64,000 nucleotides of DNA, taken from contig CAZPJD010000030.1 of the NCBI GenBank assembly GCA_964586775.1, positions 15,261 to 79,260 of the forward strand, read 5' to 3'. This document shows positions 16,134 through 25,677 of this stretch, piece after piece (the stretch's first letter is position 1; each line of letters begins with the position of its first letter). The notes under the pieces were generated by a model. The model did not search any database, was not told where the DNA came from, and worked only from the letters and a program-made list of their open reading frames with translations. Source of the stretch: JADLEX01 sp964586775. GTDB lineage: Bacteria; Lernaellota; Lernaellaia; JACKCT01. A program made the translations under genes and the position numbers.

Positions 16134-16829
16134 ATGGACGAATCGACGCCGCTCGCCCGAAGCGCCGACCGCGCCGCCGGCGGCGTGTTCGTGACCTTCG
16201 AGGGAACGGAAGGAACGGGAAAAACGACGCAGATCCGGCGCGCCGCCGAGTGGTGGCGGTCGCGCGGTCGCGACGTGACGTTGACTCGGGAGCCGGGCGG
16301 CTGCCCGATCGCAGACGAGATTCGCGCGATCCTGCTGGCGTCGAAGAACGCGGGGCTCGCGCCCGACGCGGAGCTGTACTTGATCTGGGCGGCGCGGGCG
16401 CAGCACGTGGCCGAGGTCGTCGGGCCCGCGCTCGCGGCCGGGCGCGTTGTGCTGTGTGATCGGTTCGGCGACGCGACCGAGGCATATCAAGGCTTCGCGC
16501 GCGACTTGGGAACGGAACGGGTGCGTCACGGCAACCGCGAGGCCGCCGGCGGGATCGTGCCCGATTTGACGCTGCTGTTCGACATAGACGCCGACGCGGC
16601 GGTGGCGCGTGCGCGAAGCCGCGCGGCCGGAATCGCCGATCGGGCGAAGCGCGAGGATCGGTTCGAGCGGGAGGCGCTGGAGTTCCACCGCCGCGTGCGG
16701 GAGGGGTATCTGGCGATCGCGAAACGGGAGCCGGAACGCGTGCGTGTGATCGATGCCACGGGCGACGAGGAGACGGTGGGCAAACGGATGATCGAGGTGT
16801 TGCGGAGCGTGTTTGGAGCGAGGCGATGA
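16134..16829 (+). CDS. tmk: Thymidylate kinase
   Basis: 231 residues; phosphorylates dTMP to dTDP for DNA synthesis. It shows the P-loop FEGTEGTGKTT, TREPGG (dTMP-binding loop), CDRFGDATEAYQG (DR[YF] motif, with DAT instead of the usual DSS) and the Arg-rich lid near RAKREDRFE. The start at ATG 16134 is preferred over 16077 because an N-terminal extension before the P-loop would be long and lacks similarity. Its stop overlaps holB by ATGA, giving the common tmk-holB order. Confidence 0.93.
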   Translation: MDESTPLARSADRAAGGVFVTFEGTEGTGKTTQIRRAAEWWRSRGRDVTLTREPGGCPIADEIRAILLASKNAGLAPDAELYLIWAARAQHVAEVVGPALAAGRVVLCDRFGDATEAYQGFARDLGTERVRHGNREAAGGIVPDLTLLFDIDADAAVARARSRAAGIADRAKREDRFEREALEFHRRVREGYLAIAKREPERVRVIDATGDEETVGKRMIEVLRSVFGARR

Positions 16830-17836
16830 GCATCGAATCCGTTGCGTCGCTCGGCGACGTGCTGGGGCACGACCGCGCGCTCGATCAACTCCGCCGGGCC
16901 GTTTCGTCGGGCCGCGTTGCGCACGCGTACCTGTTTCTCGGACCGGAGGGCGTCGGCAAGACGATGGCGGCCCTTGCCTTTGCCGCGGAATTGCTCGCCA
17001 CGAACCGCGACGCCGAAAAGGTTCGGCGCAAGATCGTCGATGGCAACCACCCCGACCTGCAGGTGCTGGAACCCGAGGGCCGCTTCATCAAGAAGGCCGC
17101 GATTGACGCGCTGGTGCAAAAGCTCTCTTACGCGCCTTACGAGGCCGAATGGAAGGTGAATCTGATCCTGCAGGCCGAGACGATGAACCCGGCCGCGGCG
17201 AACGCGCTACTGAAAACGCTCGAGGAACCTGGTCGCAACATCGTTTTTCTGCTCGTCACGAGCGCGCCGCAGCAGCTTCTGCCCACGGTGCTCTCGCGTT
17301 GCCAAAAGGTCGTTTTCGGCCCGCTCGACGCCGACCTGATCGAGCGCGTGCTCGTTGAACGTGGGCGTGAACCGGACGATGCGCGGATCATCGCCCGTGT
17401 TTGCGACGGCAGCCTCGGTCGCGCGCTCGGCATGGAGCCGGGGCCGCTGCGCGAGGAGCGCCACGAACTGGGCGAGCGCTTCTACCGACTCGCGTCGGGC
17501 GGTGACGGCGACGTCGCGCGTTTCGCGGAGTCGGTCACGCAGTGGCCGTCGGGACCCGAGGACGCGCTGGAATTGGTGAAGGTGTTTTTGGCCGATGCCG
17601 TGCGGACGAGCACCCTCGCCGACACGCGCCGCGTCGTGCATCCCGATCTGGAGACCGAGGCGCGCGCGTTCGCATCCCGATACGACGCCCGTGCGCTCGG
17701 CTCGAAAATCCGCAGCGTGACTTACGCGCAACGGCTGCTTCAACGAAACGCGAATGCGCCGCTCGCCGTGCAGGCGCTGATGGTCGACATTCTTACGCCG
17801 AGGGCGACGGACTTCGCCCGAACGATTCCACGATGA
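16826..17836 (+). CDS. holB: DNA polymerase III subunit delta'
   Basis: 336-residue AAA+ clamp-loader subunit. It begins with GHDRALDQLRRAV, then the Walker A FLGPEGVGKT, and continues with AAANALLKTLEEP and the SRC motif LLPTVLSRCQKVVF. The zinc-binding cysteines usual between Walker A and sensor I are not evident. It overlaps tmk upstream and ricT downstream by ATGA each, so the three genes are translated together; the same holB-ricT pairing occurs in many bacteria. Confidence 0.92.
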   Translation: MSIESVASLGDVLGHDRALDQLRRAVSSGRVAHAYLFLGPEGVGKTMAALAFAAELLATNRDAEKVRRKIVDGNHPDLQVLEPEGRFIKKAAIDALVQKLSYAPYEAEWKVNLILQAETMNPAAANALLKTLEEPGRNIVFLLVTSAPQQLLPTVLSRCQKVVFGPLDADLIERVLVERGREPDDARIIARVCDGSLGRALGMEPGPLREERHELGERFYRLASGGDGDVARFAESVTQWPSGPEDALELVKVFLADAVRTSTLADTRRVVHPDLETEARAFASRYDARALGSKIRSVTYAQRLLQRNANAPLAVQALMVDILTPRATDFARTIPR

Positions 17837-18786
17837 CGCAAATCCTGACCGTGAAGTTTCCGGGCAGCAACCGCCCGGTGGAGTACGACAGCGCCGACCA
17901 CGCGCCCAAACCGGGCGACTGGTTGGTCGTCGAAGCCGAGAAGGGCCCCGCGCTCGCACGGGTTCACGACGAGTCGAAACCCTTTGAGGGCCCGCCGCGA
18001 AAGTTCCCGCGCGTGCTGCGCCGGGCGACGGACGGCGATCTGGTCGCGAACGAGAAGGTTCGCGATCAGGAAAAGCTCGCGTTCTTCCACGCCAAACAGG
18101 CGATCACCCGACGCAACCTGCCGATGAAGCTGATTTCCGTGGAGAGCGTCTTCGACGGAAGCAAGACGGTCTTTTATTTCACGAGCGAGGAGCGCGTCGA
18201 TTTCCGAGACCTCGTACGCGAACTCGCCCAGCGCTTCCGCACCCGCATCGAAATGATGCAGATCGGCGTGCGCGACGCGGCGCGCAAGCTCGGCGGCTAC
18301 GACGTGTGCGGGCGCGAACTGTGCTGCTCGAAGTTCCTCACGGGATTCGAGCCGGTCACGATCAAGATGGCCAAGGACCAAAACCTCGCGATGAACCCGT
18401 CGAAGGTGTCGGGGGTTTGCGGGCGGCTCAAGTGCTGCCTGCGTTTCGAGCATGAGGTCTACACGAGTTTCAGTCGCGGTCTGCCCAAGGTCGGCAAGCG
18501 TTGCGAGACGTCCGACGGGCGCGCGGGGCGCGTGAATCGGCACGATCCCATCCAGGGCGTGGTGCTCGTGCGCCTCGAAGGAACCGACGAGATCCTGCCA
18601 TTCCCGCCGGAGGAGATCCGCCGGATCACGCCGCGCAACGACGAGGCGAAGCGCGCCGGCGAGGCGCACCAGTGGACGCCCGTCGCGATGGAGCAGCCCG
18701 CCCCCGCCGCCGAGGAGGAGTTGGTGGAATCGGGTGACGACGACGTGGTCGGCGCCGACGAGGATCTGTCGAAGCTCGAGGATTGA
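17833..18786 (+). CDS. ricT: PSP1-domain protein RicT/YaaT (first of two)
   Basis: 317 residues. The PSP1 core carries RVDFRDLVRELAQRFRTRIE, QIGVRDAARKLGG and two cysteine clusters, VCGRELCC and VCGRLKCCLRFE. In Bacillus, RicT with RicA and RicF coordinates iron-sulfur clusters and stimulates RNase Y-dependent mRNA processing; whether that applies here is inference. The C-terminal 40 residues are acidic and probably disordered. Start ATG 17833 overlaps holB. A paralogue follows 130 bases downstream. Confidence 0.9.
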   Translation: MTQILTVKFPGSNRPVEYDSADHAPKPGDWLVVEAEKGPALARVHDESKPFEGPPRKFPRVLRRATDGDLVANEKVRDQEKLAFFHAKQAITRRNLPMKLISVESVFDGSKTVFYFTSEERVDFRDLVRELAQRFRTRIEMMQIGVRDAARKLGGYDVCGRELCCSKFLTGFEPVTIKMAKDQNLAMNPSKVSGVCGRLKCCLRFEHEVYTSFSRGLPKVGKRCETSDGRAGRVNRHDPIQGVVLVRLEGTDEILPFPPEEIRRITPRNDEAKRAGEAHQWTPVAMEQPAPAAEEELVESGDDDVVGADEDLSKLED

Positions 18787-18875
18787 TCGGCCGCCGGCTC
18801 GACCCGACGCGATTCGGCGACCGGCAATTTCGACGTTCATCTCTTGTTTTTCCAATCGGTCCGACTAGAGTGAGT

Positions 18876-18900
18876 TTTCGCGGAGCGCTCTTCCGCGAAA
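18876..18900 (+). promoter_or_regulatory. Perfect hairpin before the second ricT paralogue
   Basis: TTTCGCGGA (18876-18884) and TCCGCGAAA (18892-18900) form a 9-bp stem with a 7-base loop, ending 16 bases before the GTG start at 18917. There is no T-run after it. It may be an operator or an RNA structure near the ribosome site that tunes translation of the paralogue. Confidence 0.5.
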
Positions 18901-18916
18901 TAGCTTTGGGGTCGTT

Positions 18917-19822
18917 GTGCGTGTGGTGAAAGCGGTGCCTCAGGGGCAGCGCAAACCGGATGAGTTCGATGCCGGAACGCTCGACCTGCGTGTGGGCGAG
19001 ACGGTGATCGTGGACGCGGAGCGAGGTCCGACGCTCGCCCGCGTGAGCGAAGTCGCCGCGGATGTGGACTCCGACGCCACGCTACCCAAGGTCATCAAAT
19101 CGGCCGGCTCCGAGGATATCACCCGGGCTCGTCACAACGAGGAGCGCGCGCGCGAGGCCCTCGGCGTATGCCGCACGGCGGCGGCCCGGCGAAATCTCGC
19201 GATGAAACTCGTCGATGTCGAGGCGGCTTGCGACGGAAGCCGCATCACGTTCTTCTTCACCGCCGAGGCCCGCGTCGATTTTCGCGAGCTGGTGCGCGAA
19301 CTCGCGGGCCGGTACCGAACGCGCATCGAGATGCTGCAGATCGGCGTGCGCGACGCGGCCAAGAAGCTCACGGGCGCGGGGGTATGCGGGCGCGAATTGT
19401 GCTGCGCCATGTTCCTCGGCAACTTCGCGACCGTCTCGATCAAGATGGCCAAGGACCAGTGCCTCGCCCTCAACGACGCCAAGGTCTCCGGCGTGTGCGG
19501 TCGTCTCAAGTGCTGCCTGCGCTACGAGCATGACTTTTATTGCTCGTTCTCCAAGGGGCTCCCCAAGGTCGGCAAGCGCTGCCACACGCCGCAGGGCATC
19601 GGCCGCGTCACACGCCACGATCCCATCGGGGGCAAGGTGCTCGTCGTGCTCGACGAAGGGCGCGAAACGCCATTCGAACCCGGCGAGGTGCGCCGATTCG
19701 ACGCGCAAGGTGGCCAAGGGGCGCCGACTGTGGTAGACGAGGCGCCCGATGAAATCGACGGGGTTTCGGACGACGCGGCATCCGACGAGACGCCCGACCC
19801 GTCGCCGAACGACGTGAACTGA
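18917..19822 (+). CDS. PSP1-domain protein, second RicT/YaaT paralogue
   Basis: 301 residues, clearly homologous to the preceding protein: FRELVRELAGRYRTRIEML, QIGVRDAAKKLTG, and both cysteine clusters VCGRELCC and VCGRLKCCLRYE are kept, so Fe-S or metal binding should be retained. The N-terminal domain is different in sequence and length, and the C-terminus is an acidic tail. The start GTG 18917 is chosen because it is the first in-frame start after a hairpin. Tandem paralogy suggests subfunctionalisation; the exact function is unknown. Confidence 0.87.
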   Translation: MRVVKAVPQGQRKPDEFDAGTLDLRVGETVIVDAERGPTLARVSEVAADVDSDATLPKVIKSAGSEDITRARHNEERAREALGVCRTAAARRNLAMKLVDVEAACDGSRITFFFTAEARVDFRELVRELAGRYRTRIEMLQIGVRDAAKKLTGAGVCGRELCCAMFLGNFATVSIKMAKDQCLALNDAKVSGVCGRLKCCLRYEHDFYCSFSKGLPKVGKRCHTPQGIGRVTRHDPIGGKVLVVLDEGRETPFEPGEVRRFDAQGGQGAPTVVDEAPDEIDGVSDDAASDETPDPSPNDVN

Positions 19823-19837
19823 CGTCACGATCCGAAC

Positions 19838-20311
19838 ATGACCGACAAACCGTCCGGCGAAAAAATGATCGCCGGGAACCGCAAGGCGTTTCACGACTAT
19901 CACATCGTGGAGCAGTTCGAGGCCGGCCTTGCGCTCACCGGCACCGAGGTCAAGTCGCTGCGCGAAGGCCGCGCCAGCTTGCAGGAGGGGTACGTCGATA
20001 TCCGGGGCGGCGAGGCGTGGCTCGTGGACGTTCACATTCCGCCTTACTCTCACGGCGGTTACACCAATCACGATCCGTTCCGCCAGCGCAAGCTGTTGCT
20101 GCACCGACGGGAGCTCGAAAAGCTCGACGCCAAGGTCCGCGAGCGCGGTTACACGGTGGTGCCGCTGAAGCTGTATTTTTCGAAGGGCCGCGCCAAGTTG
20201 ATGATCGGCCTCGCCAAGGGCAAGACGTTTGGCGACAAGCGCGAGTCGATGCGCGAAGAGCAGGATCGCCGCGAGACCGACCGCGCGATCCGGGATCGTC
20301 GGCGAGGCTGA
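19838..20311 (+). CDS. smpB: SsrA-binding protein SmpB
   Basis: 157 residues; binds tmRNA and delivers it to stalled ribosomes for trans-translation. Family signatures are NRKAFHDYHI, EAGLALTGTEVKSLREG, NHDPFRQRKLLLHRRE and the C-terminal GLAKGKTFGDKRES. The lysine/arginine-rich tail is typical. It follows the second ricT by 15 bases in the same direction. No tmRNA gene (ssrA) was seen nearby. Confidence 0.96.
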   Translation: MTDKPSGEKMIAGNRKAFHDYHIVEQFEAGLALTGTEVKSLREGRASLQEGYVDIRGGEAWLVDVHIPPYSHGGYTNHDPFRQRKLLLHRRELEKLDAKVRERGYTVVPLKLYFSKGRAKLMIGLAKGKTFGDKRESMREEQDRRETDRAIRDRRRG

Positions 20312-20338
20312 TTTTCCGAAAAATTCCGTTTGGCGCGA

Positions 20339-20878
20339 TCACTCCCCCGGCGTCGCCGTGAGAACCTTCGCCTCGACCCGCGTGATGCGCAACCCGCCAC
20401 CGGAGCGCGCGATCGTGTACGTGGCGTCGGTGTCGGAGCGAATCACGCGTTCGCCGTCGCGTCCTTCTTCCGCGATGTTCTCGACGACGGTGGCGACGTC
20501 CGCCGCGACCGTGATGCGCGAGTCCTCGACGCGGTAGCGATAATCGGCCAGCCGCGTGCGCGTCGCGGCCGCCATCTTCAGGTATTCCGGTGCCGGGAGC
20601 GTGCGCTCCTGCTGGCCCGTATTCACGACAATCGCGGCATCCGGCGCGTAAAGGGCTTCCAGCGTCGCGGCGTCACCCGTCTGCCAGGCGAGTTCGAGAC
20701 GCAGCAGGAACGCGCGCACCTCGTCCTCGGTCAGCGTGCCGCCGGGAGCCGAGGAATCCGTCTGAACGACGATGGGTTTATCGGGGCGCGGCGTGGGAGC
20801 GGGGCTCGGTTCGACGGGCTGCGTCACCGATTGGCAGGCACACGCGAGCAGGATGAACGCCAGCGTGAAGACGCGCAT
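20339..20878 (-). CDS. NTF2/SnoaL-like lipoprotein
   Basis: 179-residue predicted lipoprotein with lipobox LLAC, a Pro-rich linker (PSPAPTPRPDKP) and one domain of about 120 residues of the NTF2-like fold: FLLRLELAWQTGDAATLEALYAPDAAIVV. Such domains bind small hydrophobic ligands or act as enzymes or scaffolds. An alternative start is GTG 20896, preceded by a G-rich stretch at suitable spacing. It is convergent with smpB, 27 bases away. Confidence 0.75.
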   Translation of the reverse strand: MRVFTLAFILLACACQSVTQPVEPSPAPTPRPDKPIVVQTDSSAPGGTLTEDEVRAFLLRLELAWQTGDAATLEALYAPDAAIVVNTGQQERTLPAPEYLKMAAATRTRLADYRYRVEDSRITVAADVATVVENIAEEGRDGERVIRSDTDATYTIARSGGGLRITRVEAKVLTATPGE

Positions 20879-21012
20879 TCGGAATCGCTGATCCACGTTC
20901 AATTCCCCCCTGGGCTTGTCGCAATCACGCCGCGCAATATGGGACGACCGACCGAGCACCGCAAGACAAGACCGAATGGCGGCATTCGGCGGATTTCGGC
21001 GTGGATCGACGC

Positions 21013-21041
21013 TTGACACCCGCGCACGGTCCCCCAACAAT
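21013..21041 (+). promoter_or_regulatory. Candidate sigma-70-type promoter
   Basis: TTGACA (21013-21018) and AACAAT (21036-21041) are separated by exactly 17 bases, about 57 bases before the start at 21098. The -10 match is 4 of 6. It would drive the DUF4388-type gene. Confidence 0.4.
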
Positions 21042-21097
21042 TCGCACGCGATCGCGGCGGGCGGAACCGGCCGGGACATCGCAAAGATGGGGGTGTC

Positions 21098-22759
21098 ATG
21101 ACCGGCGAGAGCGCGGGCGTCATCAAAGGCAAACTCGACGCCGTTCACCCCGCCAAACTCCTGGCGGGTTTTCTGGTCGCCAAGAAGACGGGAATCCTGA
21201 CGTTTTCGGACGGCGGCGCGCGCCTTGTCATCCACCTGTCGGACGGGTGCGTGGTGTGCGATCGCAACGCCGTGATTCGCGATCGGAATTTCGCGCAGTA
21301 CCTCGTGACCCGCGGCCAAATCACGACCGACGAATTGACGAATTACACCAAGCGCGCCAAGGCCGAGGATCGCCGCCCCATCGATCTGATGATCGATCAA
21401 AAGGTGATCGAGCGGCCCGAGGTGGAGCGGCTCGCCGAGGAGTTTTACGGCAAGTCGGTGCCCGGCCTCTTCGCGTGGAAACGCGGCGAGTATCAGTTTC
21501 AGGATCGGGCGATTGAGCACGAGGGGCAGACGACGTCGCCCGAGCGGGCGGCGACCTTCATCGTCGAGGGCGTCGCGGAAAAATACGACCCGCTCGTCAT
21601 CAAAGAGCGCCTCGCGAAGCGCATGGACACGCCGCTCAAGTTGATCGAGGGCAAGGCGTCCGAGACGCCGACCATCGCTGGACTGGTCGACCCCGATATC
21701 CTCGCAACCAAAATGCAGATGGGACCCGTGGTGACCGCGATTCGACGGGGCGACACACCAGCGCGCATCGTGGCCGACATGGAAGGCCGCCGCACGCACG
21801 CGCTCGCCTTCATCTACGCGCTTCTGACGTTGGGGTTTGTGAAATTCGCCGGCGAGGGGCGTAAGAAGCCGCTGCATGGCGCGGCCAAGCGCGCGGCGGA
21901 CCCCTTCGAGCGATTGTTCGAAGAAGCCTCTCGCGGCGTGGATCGGATTCGCGCGCAGGTGGCGTCGGGCCAGATCGCGCCGAAATCGCCGGGGATCGAA
22001 GTCGAGATCGAAGAAGGCGAACTCACGACGGGGGCGCTGGAGGAGAAGCTCCAGAAACTGCTGGAGATCAAGCGGCTCAAGCGGCAGATTCTGGAAGGGA
22101 AGGGCGATGCGGATGCGGACGAATTGACGCTGCCGCCCGACGAGGAGGACGCGACAATTCCGCCGGCCGCGTCACCGGGGGATTTCGACTTCGATCTCGA
22201 AAACGGCGATGCGCCGCCGCCGCAAATTTCGGGTTTCACCGACTTCGCCGACGACGAAACCTCGTCGCTCGAAAGTATCGACGCACCCGACGGCGGGCCG
22301 GGATACAACTTCGATCCGAATCCCGCGGAGGAACTGGTCGAAGGATTCGGCGATCTCGATCTCGAAACCGCCAACGTCCGTTTCGGTTCCGACGACAGCG
22401 TCGAAACGATTCTGGCGGCGCTCAAGAACTTCTGTGACGAGAATCGGTGGAAAGAAGCCGAGGCCGCTTTCGCCGAACTCACATATCGCGGTTACGAGGG
22501 AGCGGACGCGCTCGCCTACGCCGGGTGGGCGCGGTATCACGCGGTGGGTGAAGATCCCTTTGCGGCGGGCGCGAGCCTTTTGCAAAAGGCCATTCAGTCG
22601 AACCCGAAGCTCGACCTGCCGTTCCTGCTGATGGGACGCATCTACCTCGAAGAAAACGACAACGGCATGGCGGAACTCTACTTCGTGCGCGCGATCGAAG
22701 TGAATCCGGACTGCTTCGAGGCCAAGGACTACATCCGCAAGATCTACGGCGGTCGCTAG
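21098..22759 (+). CDS. DUF4388-type (PATAN) protein with C-terminal TPR repeats
   Basis: 553 residues, cytoplasmic. The N-terminal domain (about 8-110) has KLLAGFLVAKKTGILTFSDG and LVIHLSDGCVVCDRN, the DUF4388 pattern common in gliding and surface-motility bacteria, followed by a helical repeat of the same type (WKRGEYQFQDR). The centre (about 265-425) is acidic and low complexity. The last 110 residues form TPR-like helices (WKEAEAAFAELTYRGYEGAD, ASLLQKAIQSNPKLDLPFLL). Relatives take part in signalling and polarity; the role here is not known. Confidence 0.78.
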   Translation: MTGESAGVIKGKLDAVHPAKLLAGFLVAKKTGILTFSDGGARLVIHLSDGCVVCDRNAVIRDRNFAQYLVTRGQITTDELTNYTKRAKAEDRRPIDLMIDQKVIERPEVERLAEEFYGKSVPGLFAWKRGEYQFQDRAIEHEGQTTSPERAATFIVEGVAEKYDPLVIKERLAKRMDTPLKLIEGKASETPTIAGLVDPDILATKMQMGPVVTAIRRGDTPARIVADMEGRRTHALAFIYALLTLGFVKFAGEGRKKPLHGAAKRAADPFERLFEEASRGVDRIRAQVASGQIAPKSPGIEVEIEEGELTTGALEEKLQKLLEIKRLKRQILEGKGDADADELTLPPDEEDATIPPAASPGDFDFDLENGDAPPPQISGFTDFADDETSSLESIDAPDGGPGYNFDPNPAEELVEGFGDLDLETANVRFGSDDSVETILAALKNFCDENRWKEAEAAFAELTYRGYEGADALAYAGWARYHAVGEDPFAAGASLLQKAIQSNPKLDLPFLLMGRIYLEENDNGMAELYFVRAIEVNPDCFEAKDYIRKIYGGR

Positions 22760-22828
22760 CCGGGTCGCCCACTCCGCGCCGCTTGCATCCATGATTTCCC
22801 GCGTCGAAGATGACGACGCGGAGTGCTC

Positions 22829-24877
22829 ATGCCGGTAAACTGGTCCGAACGGGGTCTCGAGATCGACGGTGTCGTCGTGCCGATGCTGTCGGGCTCGATG
22901 CATTATTGGCGCGTCGCGCGCGCGCTGTGGGATGATTGCCTGCAAAAGGTCCGCGCGCTCGGCCTTCGCCTCGTTTGCACCTACGTCCCATGGTCGGTGC
23001 ACGAGATCGAGGAAGGCCGCTTCGATTTTGGCGACATCGCGCCGGAAAAGGACCTGCGCGAATTCCTGCGTCTCGTGAAAAAAAACGATCTATTCGCCAT
23101 CGTTCGGCCCGGGCCGCACATCAACGCCGAAATATCCGGGTTCGGATTCCCCGACCGCATCCTGAATAACGAGCGGATTCAGGCGCAGGGACCCGAGGGC
23201 GCGCCCGTGATTCTCCCTGTGCCGCCGATGGGATTTCCCGTCCCCAGCTACGCATCGGAAAAGTTCTGGAAGGAACTCGGACCGTGGTTCGACGTCGTCG
23301 CGGAACAAATTGCGCCGCACCTGCATCCGCGCGGCCCCGTCGTCATGGTCCAGTGCGATAACGAGTGCAGCTACTTTTTTCGCACGGGCGCGTTTGAGCA
23401 GGACTACAGCGACGGCGCGCGCACCTCGTGGAAAGCGTATCTCAAGCGCAAGTATCCCGATCCGCGCGAGCTTCAAAAGGTCCACCACACGACCGAGGCG
23501 GGTGCGGTTGGGCCCCCGACGCGCTTTCGCGCCTCGCGCGTCGAGGACCTTCGCCTCTATCTCGACTGGGCCGAGTTCAAGGAACGCATGCTCGGCGACG
23601 CGCTATCGCGCATTCGCACCGAGTGGGAATCGCGCGGCGTGCGCGAGGTGGTCTTTTCGCACAATGTGCCGCCGTCGTCGGGGCGCACGCCGTTCCATAT
23701 CGAGCGCGACGAACGCGCGCTGGGCACTGTGGGCATGGACTTCTACCACCAACGCACCGAGCACGCGGTCGTGAAATCGCGCGTGATGTCGCTCGAAGGC
23801 CAGACGCGCCTCGCGTGGTCGCCGGAGTTCGGCGCGGGGTGCTATCAGGCGTGGGCGCCGATCGATCTGGATGACCATCGTTTCATCACGCCGTACGCCA
23901 TGATGTGGGGGCTGCGTGGATTCAATTGGTACATGATCGTCGAGCGCGAGCGGTGGTACGGCTCGCCCATCACGCGGCGCGGCGGAATTCGAAAAGACCA
24001 CTACGCGTTCTACGCGGACTTTGTCGCGCTCGTTCAGAAGCACCGCCTATTCGATTTCCGGCGGCAGACGACCGCGTCCGTCGTCGTACCCCGCATTTAC
24101 GACCGCCTCAGCAGCGTGACCAACGTCTTCGCGCAGATCACACCGATGCCTTTCGAGTCGCGTCTCGGATGGGAGGGGCTGTGCCGCGAGGATCGATTCG
24201 GGATGACCTACGCCCCGCAGATCGAACACGAACGCATGAGCCGCGCATTCCTGAATGGGCTCGAGGCCGTCGGCGTCACCGTGCGCACGGCGGACGGAAG
24301 CGACGGCGAGATTGCCGGACCGTCGCGCGCGATCTTCTGCCCGGGTTTCGAATTCATGGATCGCGCGTTGCAGGACCGACTCGTCGAGTCCATGCGCCGG
24401 GGGTGCGCGGTCGTCATCGGCCCCGAGGCGCCGTCGCGAGACGAGCTGATGAATGAGTACGCCGCGTTCGAGGGTTTTCTCGGCCGGCCGATCGAAGTCC
24501 TCGACTGCTCCGTCCAAACGCTGGTCTTCGCCGCGGGCGCGGGAAAACTCGTGCTCGTCAACGGCCCGCTGGCGCCCGGCGATCCGGCCGCGATGGGTTG
24601 CGTCGCCGCGATTGCGCGCCACCTGGGACTGGCGCCCGAGTGGTCCGTGGACGCCCCCTGCGAACGCACCATCTGGCGGGACGGCGAGCGAACGCTCATT
24701 TACGTCGCGAACCCGACCGACGACCCGCGCGTCGCGACGATGCAAGCCACGACGCCCGCGCGCCTGAAAGATCTGCACACAGGCGAGGAGCTGTGCGGCG
24801 ACGAGGCGATTCGCATTGCGATGCCGGCGTGGACGGTGCGCATCTTCCAACTCGCAGCGGGGGATTCGCCGTGCTGA
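22829..24877 (+). CDS. Glycoside hydrolase family 35 beta-galactosidase
   Basis: 682 residues without a signal peptide. The TIM-barrel shows the GH35 order: LSGSMHYWRVARALWDD, TYVPWSVHEIEEGRFDF, RPGPHINAEI and MVQCDNECSYF with the acid/base Glu. SPEFGAGCYQAW probably holds the nucleophile Glu. The last 300 residues look like the beta-sandwich part of the family. ATG 22829 has GGAG 5 bases upstream. Substrate could be beta-galactosides of polysaccharides or glycans. Its stop overlaps the start of an unknown gene (GTG 24871). Confidence 0.88.
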   Translation: MPVNWSERGLEIDGVVVPMLSGSMHYWRVARALWDDCLQKVRALGLRLVCTYVPWSVHEIEEGRFDFGDIAPEKDLREFLRLVKKNDLFAIVRPGPHINAEISGFGFPDRILNNERIQAQGPEGAPVILPVPPMGFPVPSYASEKFWKELGPWFDVVAEQIAPHLHPRGPVVMVQCDNECSYFFRTGAFEQDYSDGARTSWKAYLKRKYPDPRELQKVHHTTEAGAVGPPTRFRASRVEDLRLYLDWAEFKERMLGDALSRIRTEWESRGVREVVFSHNVPPSSGRTPFHIERDERALGTVGMDFYHQRTEHAVVKSRVMSLEGQTRLAWSPEFGAGCYQAWAPIDLDDHRFITPYAMMWGLRGFNWYMIVERERWYGSPITRRGGIRKDHYAFYADFVALVQKHRLFDFRRQTTASVVVPRIYDRLSSVTNVFAQITPMPFESRLGWEGLCREDRFGMTYAPQIEHERMSRAFLNGLEAVGVTVRTADGSDGEIAGPSRAIFCPGFEFMDRALQDRLVESMRRGCAVVIGPEAPSRDELMNEYAAFEGFLGRPIEVLDCSVQTLVFAAGAGKLVLVNGPLAPGDPAAMGCVAAIARHLGLAPEWSVDAPCERTIWRDGERTLIYVANPTDDPRVATMQATTPARLKDLHTGEELCGDEAIRIAMPAWTVRIFQLAAGDSPC

Positions 24878-25674
24878 GCCGCGACATCCTCGCCGTCGAT
24901 CTCGATTCGCGCCACTGGAAGAACCTGATGCGCCTCGCCCCGGCGAGCGGCGCGGCGATCGCGCCGACGCTCTACGTCTTCATCGAAGACGGGCGATGCG
25001 TGAAGGCGATTCACAACAAGCGAGGGCCTGTGCCCGGCGTGGACTTCGACACGGACCGTGACGACGTGGAGGCGCTGCGCGTGGCACATGACGTCGCACG
25101 CGTCGCGCTCGTCCCCATCGAGGCCGTCGGCGAGTTCATGCACGCGTGGCAGAGCGATTTCGCGATGGAGCTCGACTGGGACGCGCAGATTCTCGGAATC
25201 GTTTCGGCGCTATTCGCTTCCGCGAAGTCGCGCATCACGTGGCATCCGCCGATCGGGCGCTGGCCCGCGCTGCCCAAACTGCCGGGCGCGGGAACGCTCG
25301 CGCGAATCTGGCCCGACGAAACGTGCGTCGGTGTTTTCGTGTTCGATGACCGTGTGCCATTCACGTCGCTCATCCTCGGCAAGTCGGGCGGAAAGATCGC
25401 GCTGATGACGACGCTCGACGCGTTTGGTTTGGCTGACGGCCCTCTCGACTGGAAGGCGCAGCACCGAATGGTCGCGGAGCTTTGCGCCAAATCGTTCACG
25501 CCGCTGCACGCCGCGCTCTGGATCGAGCGAGGCGCATGGATTGAGATGGTCGCCGGCCCGCGCCCCTTGTCGTACCTGCATCTGGCGACGCGGCGCGGAC
25601 GCGCCCTCATCTGGCCGCGACCAAAACTCTGGGCTCTCGGATTGTGGGTGGCGCGCGTCTTTCGCCGCCTTTAG
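24871..25674 (+). CDS. Unknown protein coupled to the GH35 enzyme
   Basis: 267 residues starting at GTG 24871, inside the end of the GH35 gene, so the pair is translationally coupled. No signal peptide or membrane segment. The sequence has a central WDAQILGIVSALFASAKSR and ends in a Trp- and Arg-rich tail (ALGLWVARVFRRL). No family is recognised. Confidence 0.7.
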   Translation: MLSRDILAVDLDSRHWKNLMRLAPASGAAIAPTLYVFIEDGRCVKAIHNKRGPVPGVDFDTDRDDVEALRVAHDVARVALVPIEAVGEFMHAWQSDFAMELDWDAQILGIVSALFASAKSRITWHPPIGRWPALPKLPGAGTLARIWPDETCVGVFVFDDRVPFTSLILGKSGGKIALMTTLDAFGLADGPLDWKAQHRMVAELCAKSFTPLHAALWIERGAWIEMVAGPRPLSYLHLATRRGRALIWPRPKLWALGLWVARVFRRL

Positions 25675-25677
25675 CGG

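Noticed and set aside
20312..20338. tmRNA gene next to smpB
   Set aside because: Only 27 bases separate smpB from the convergent gene and no tRNA-like end is present.
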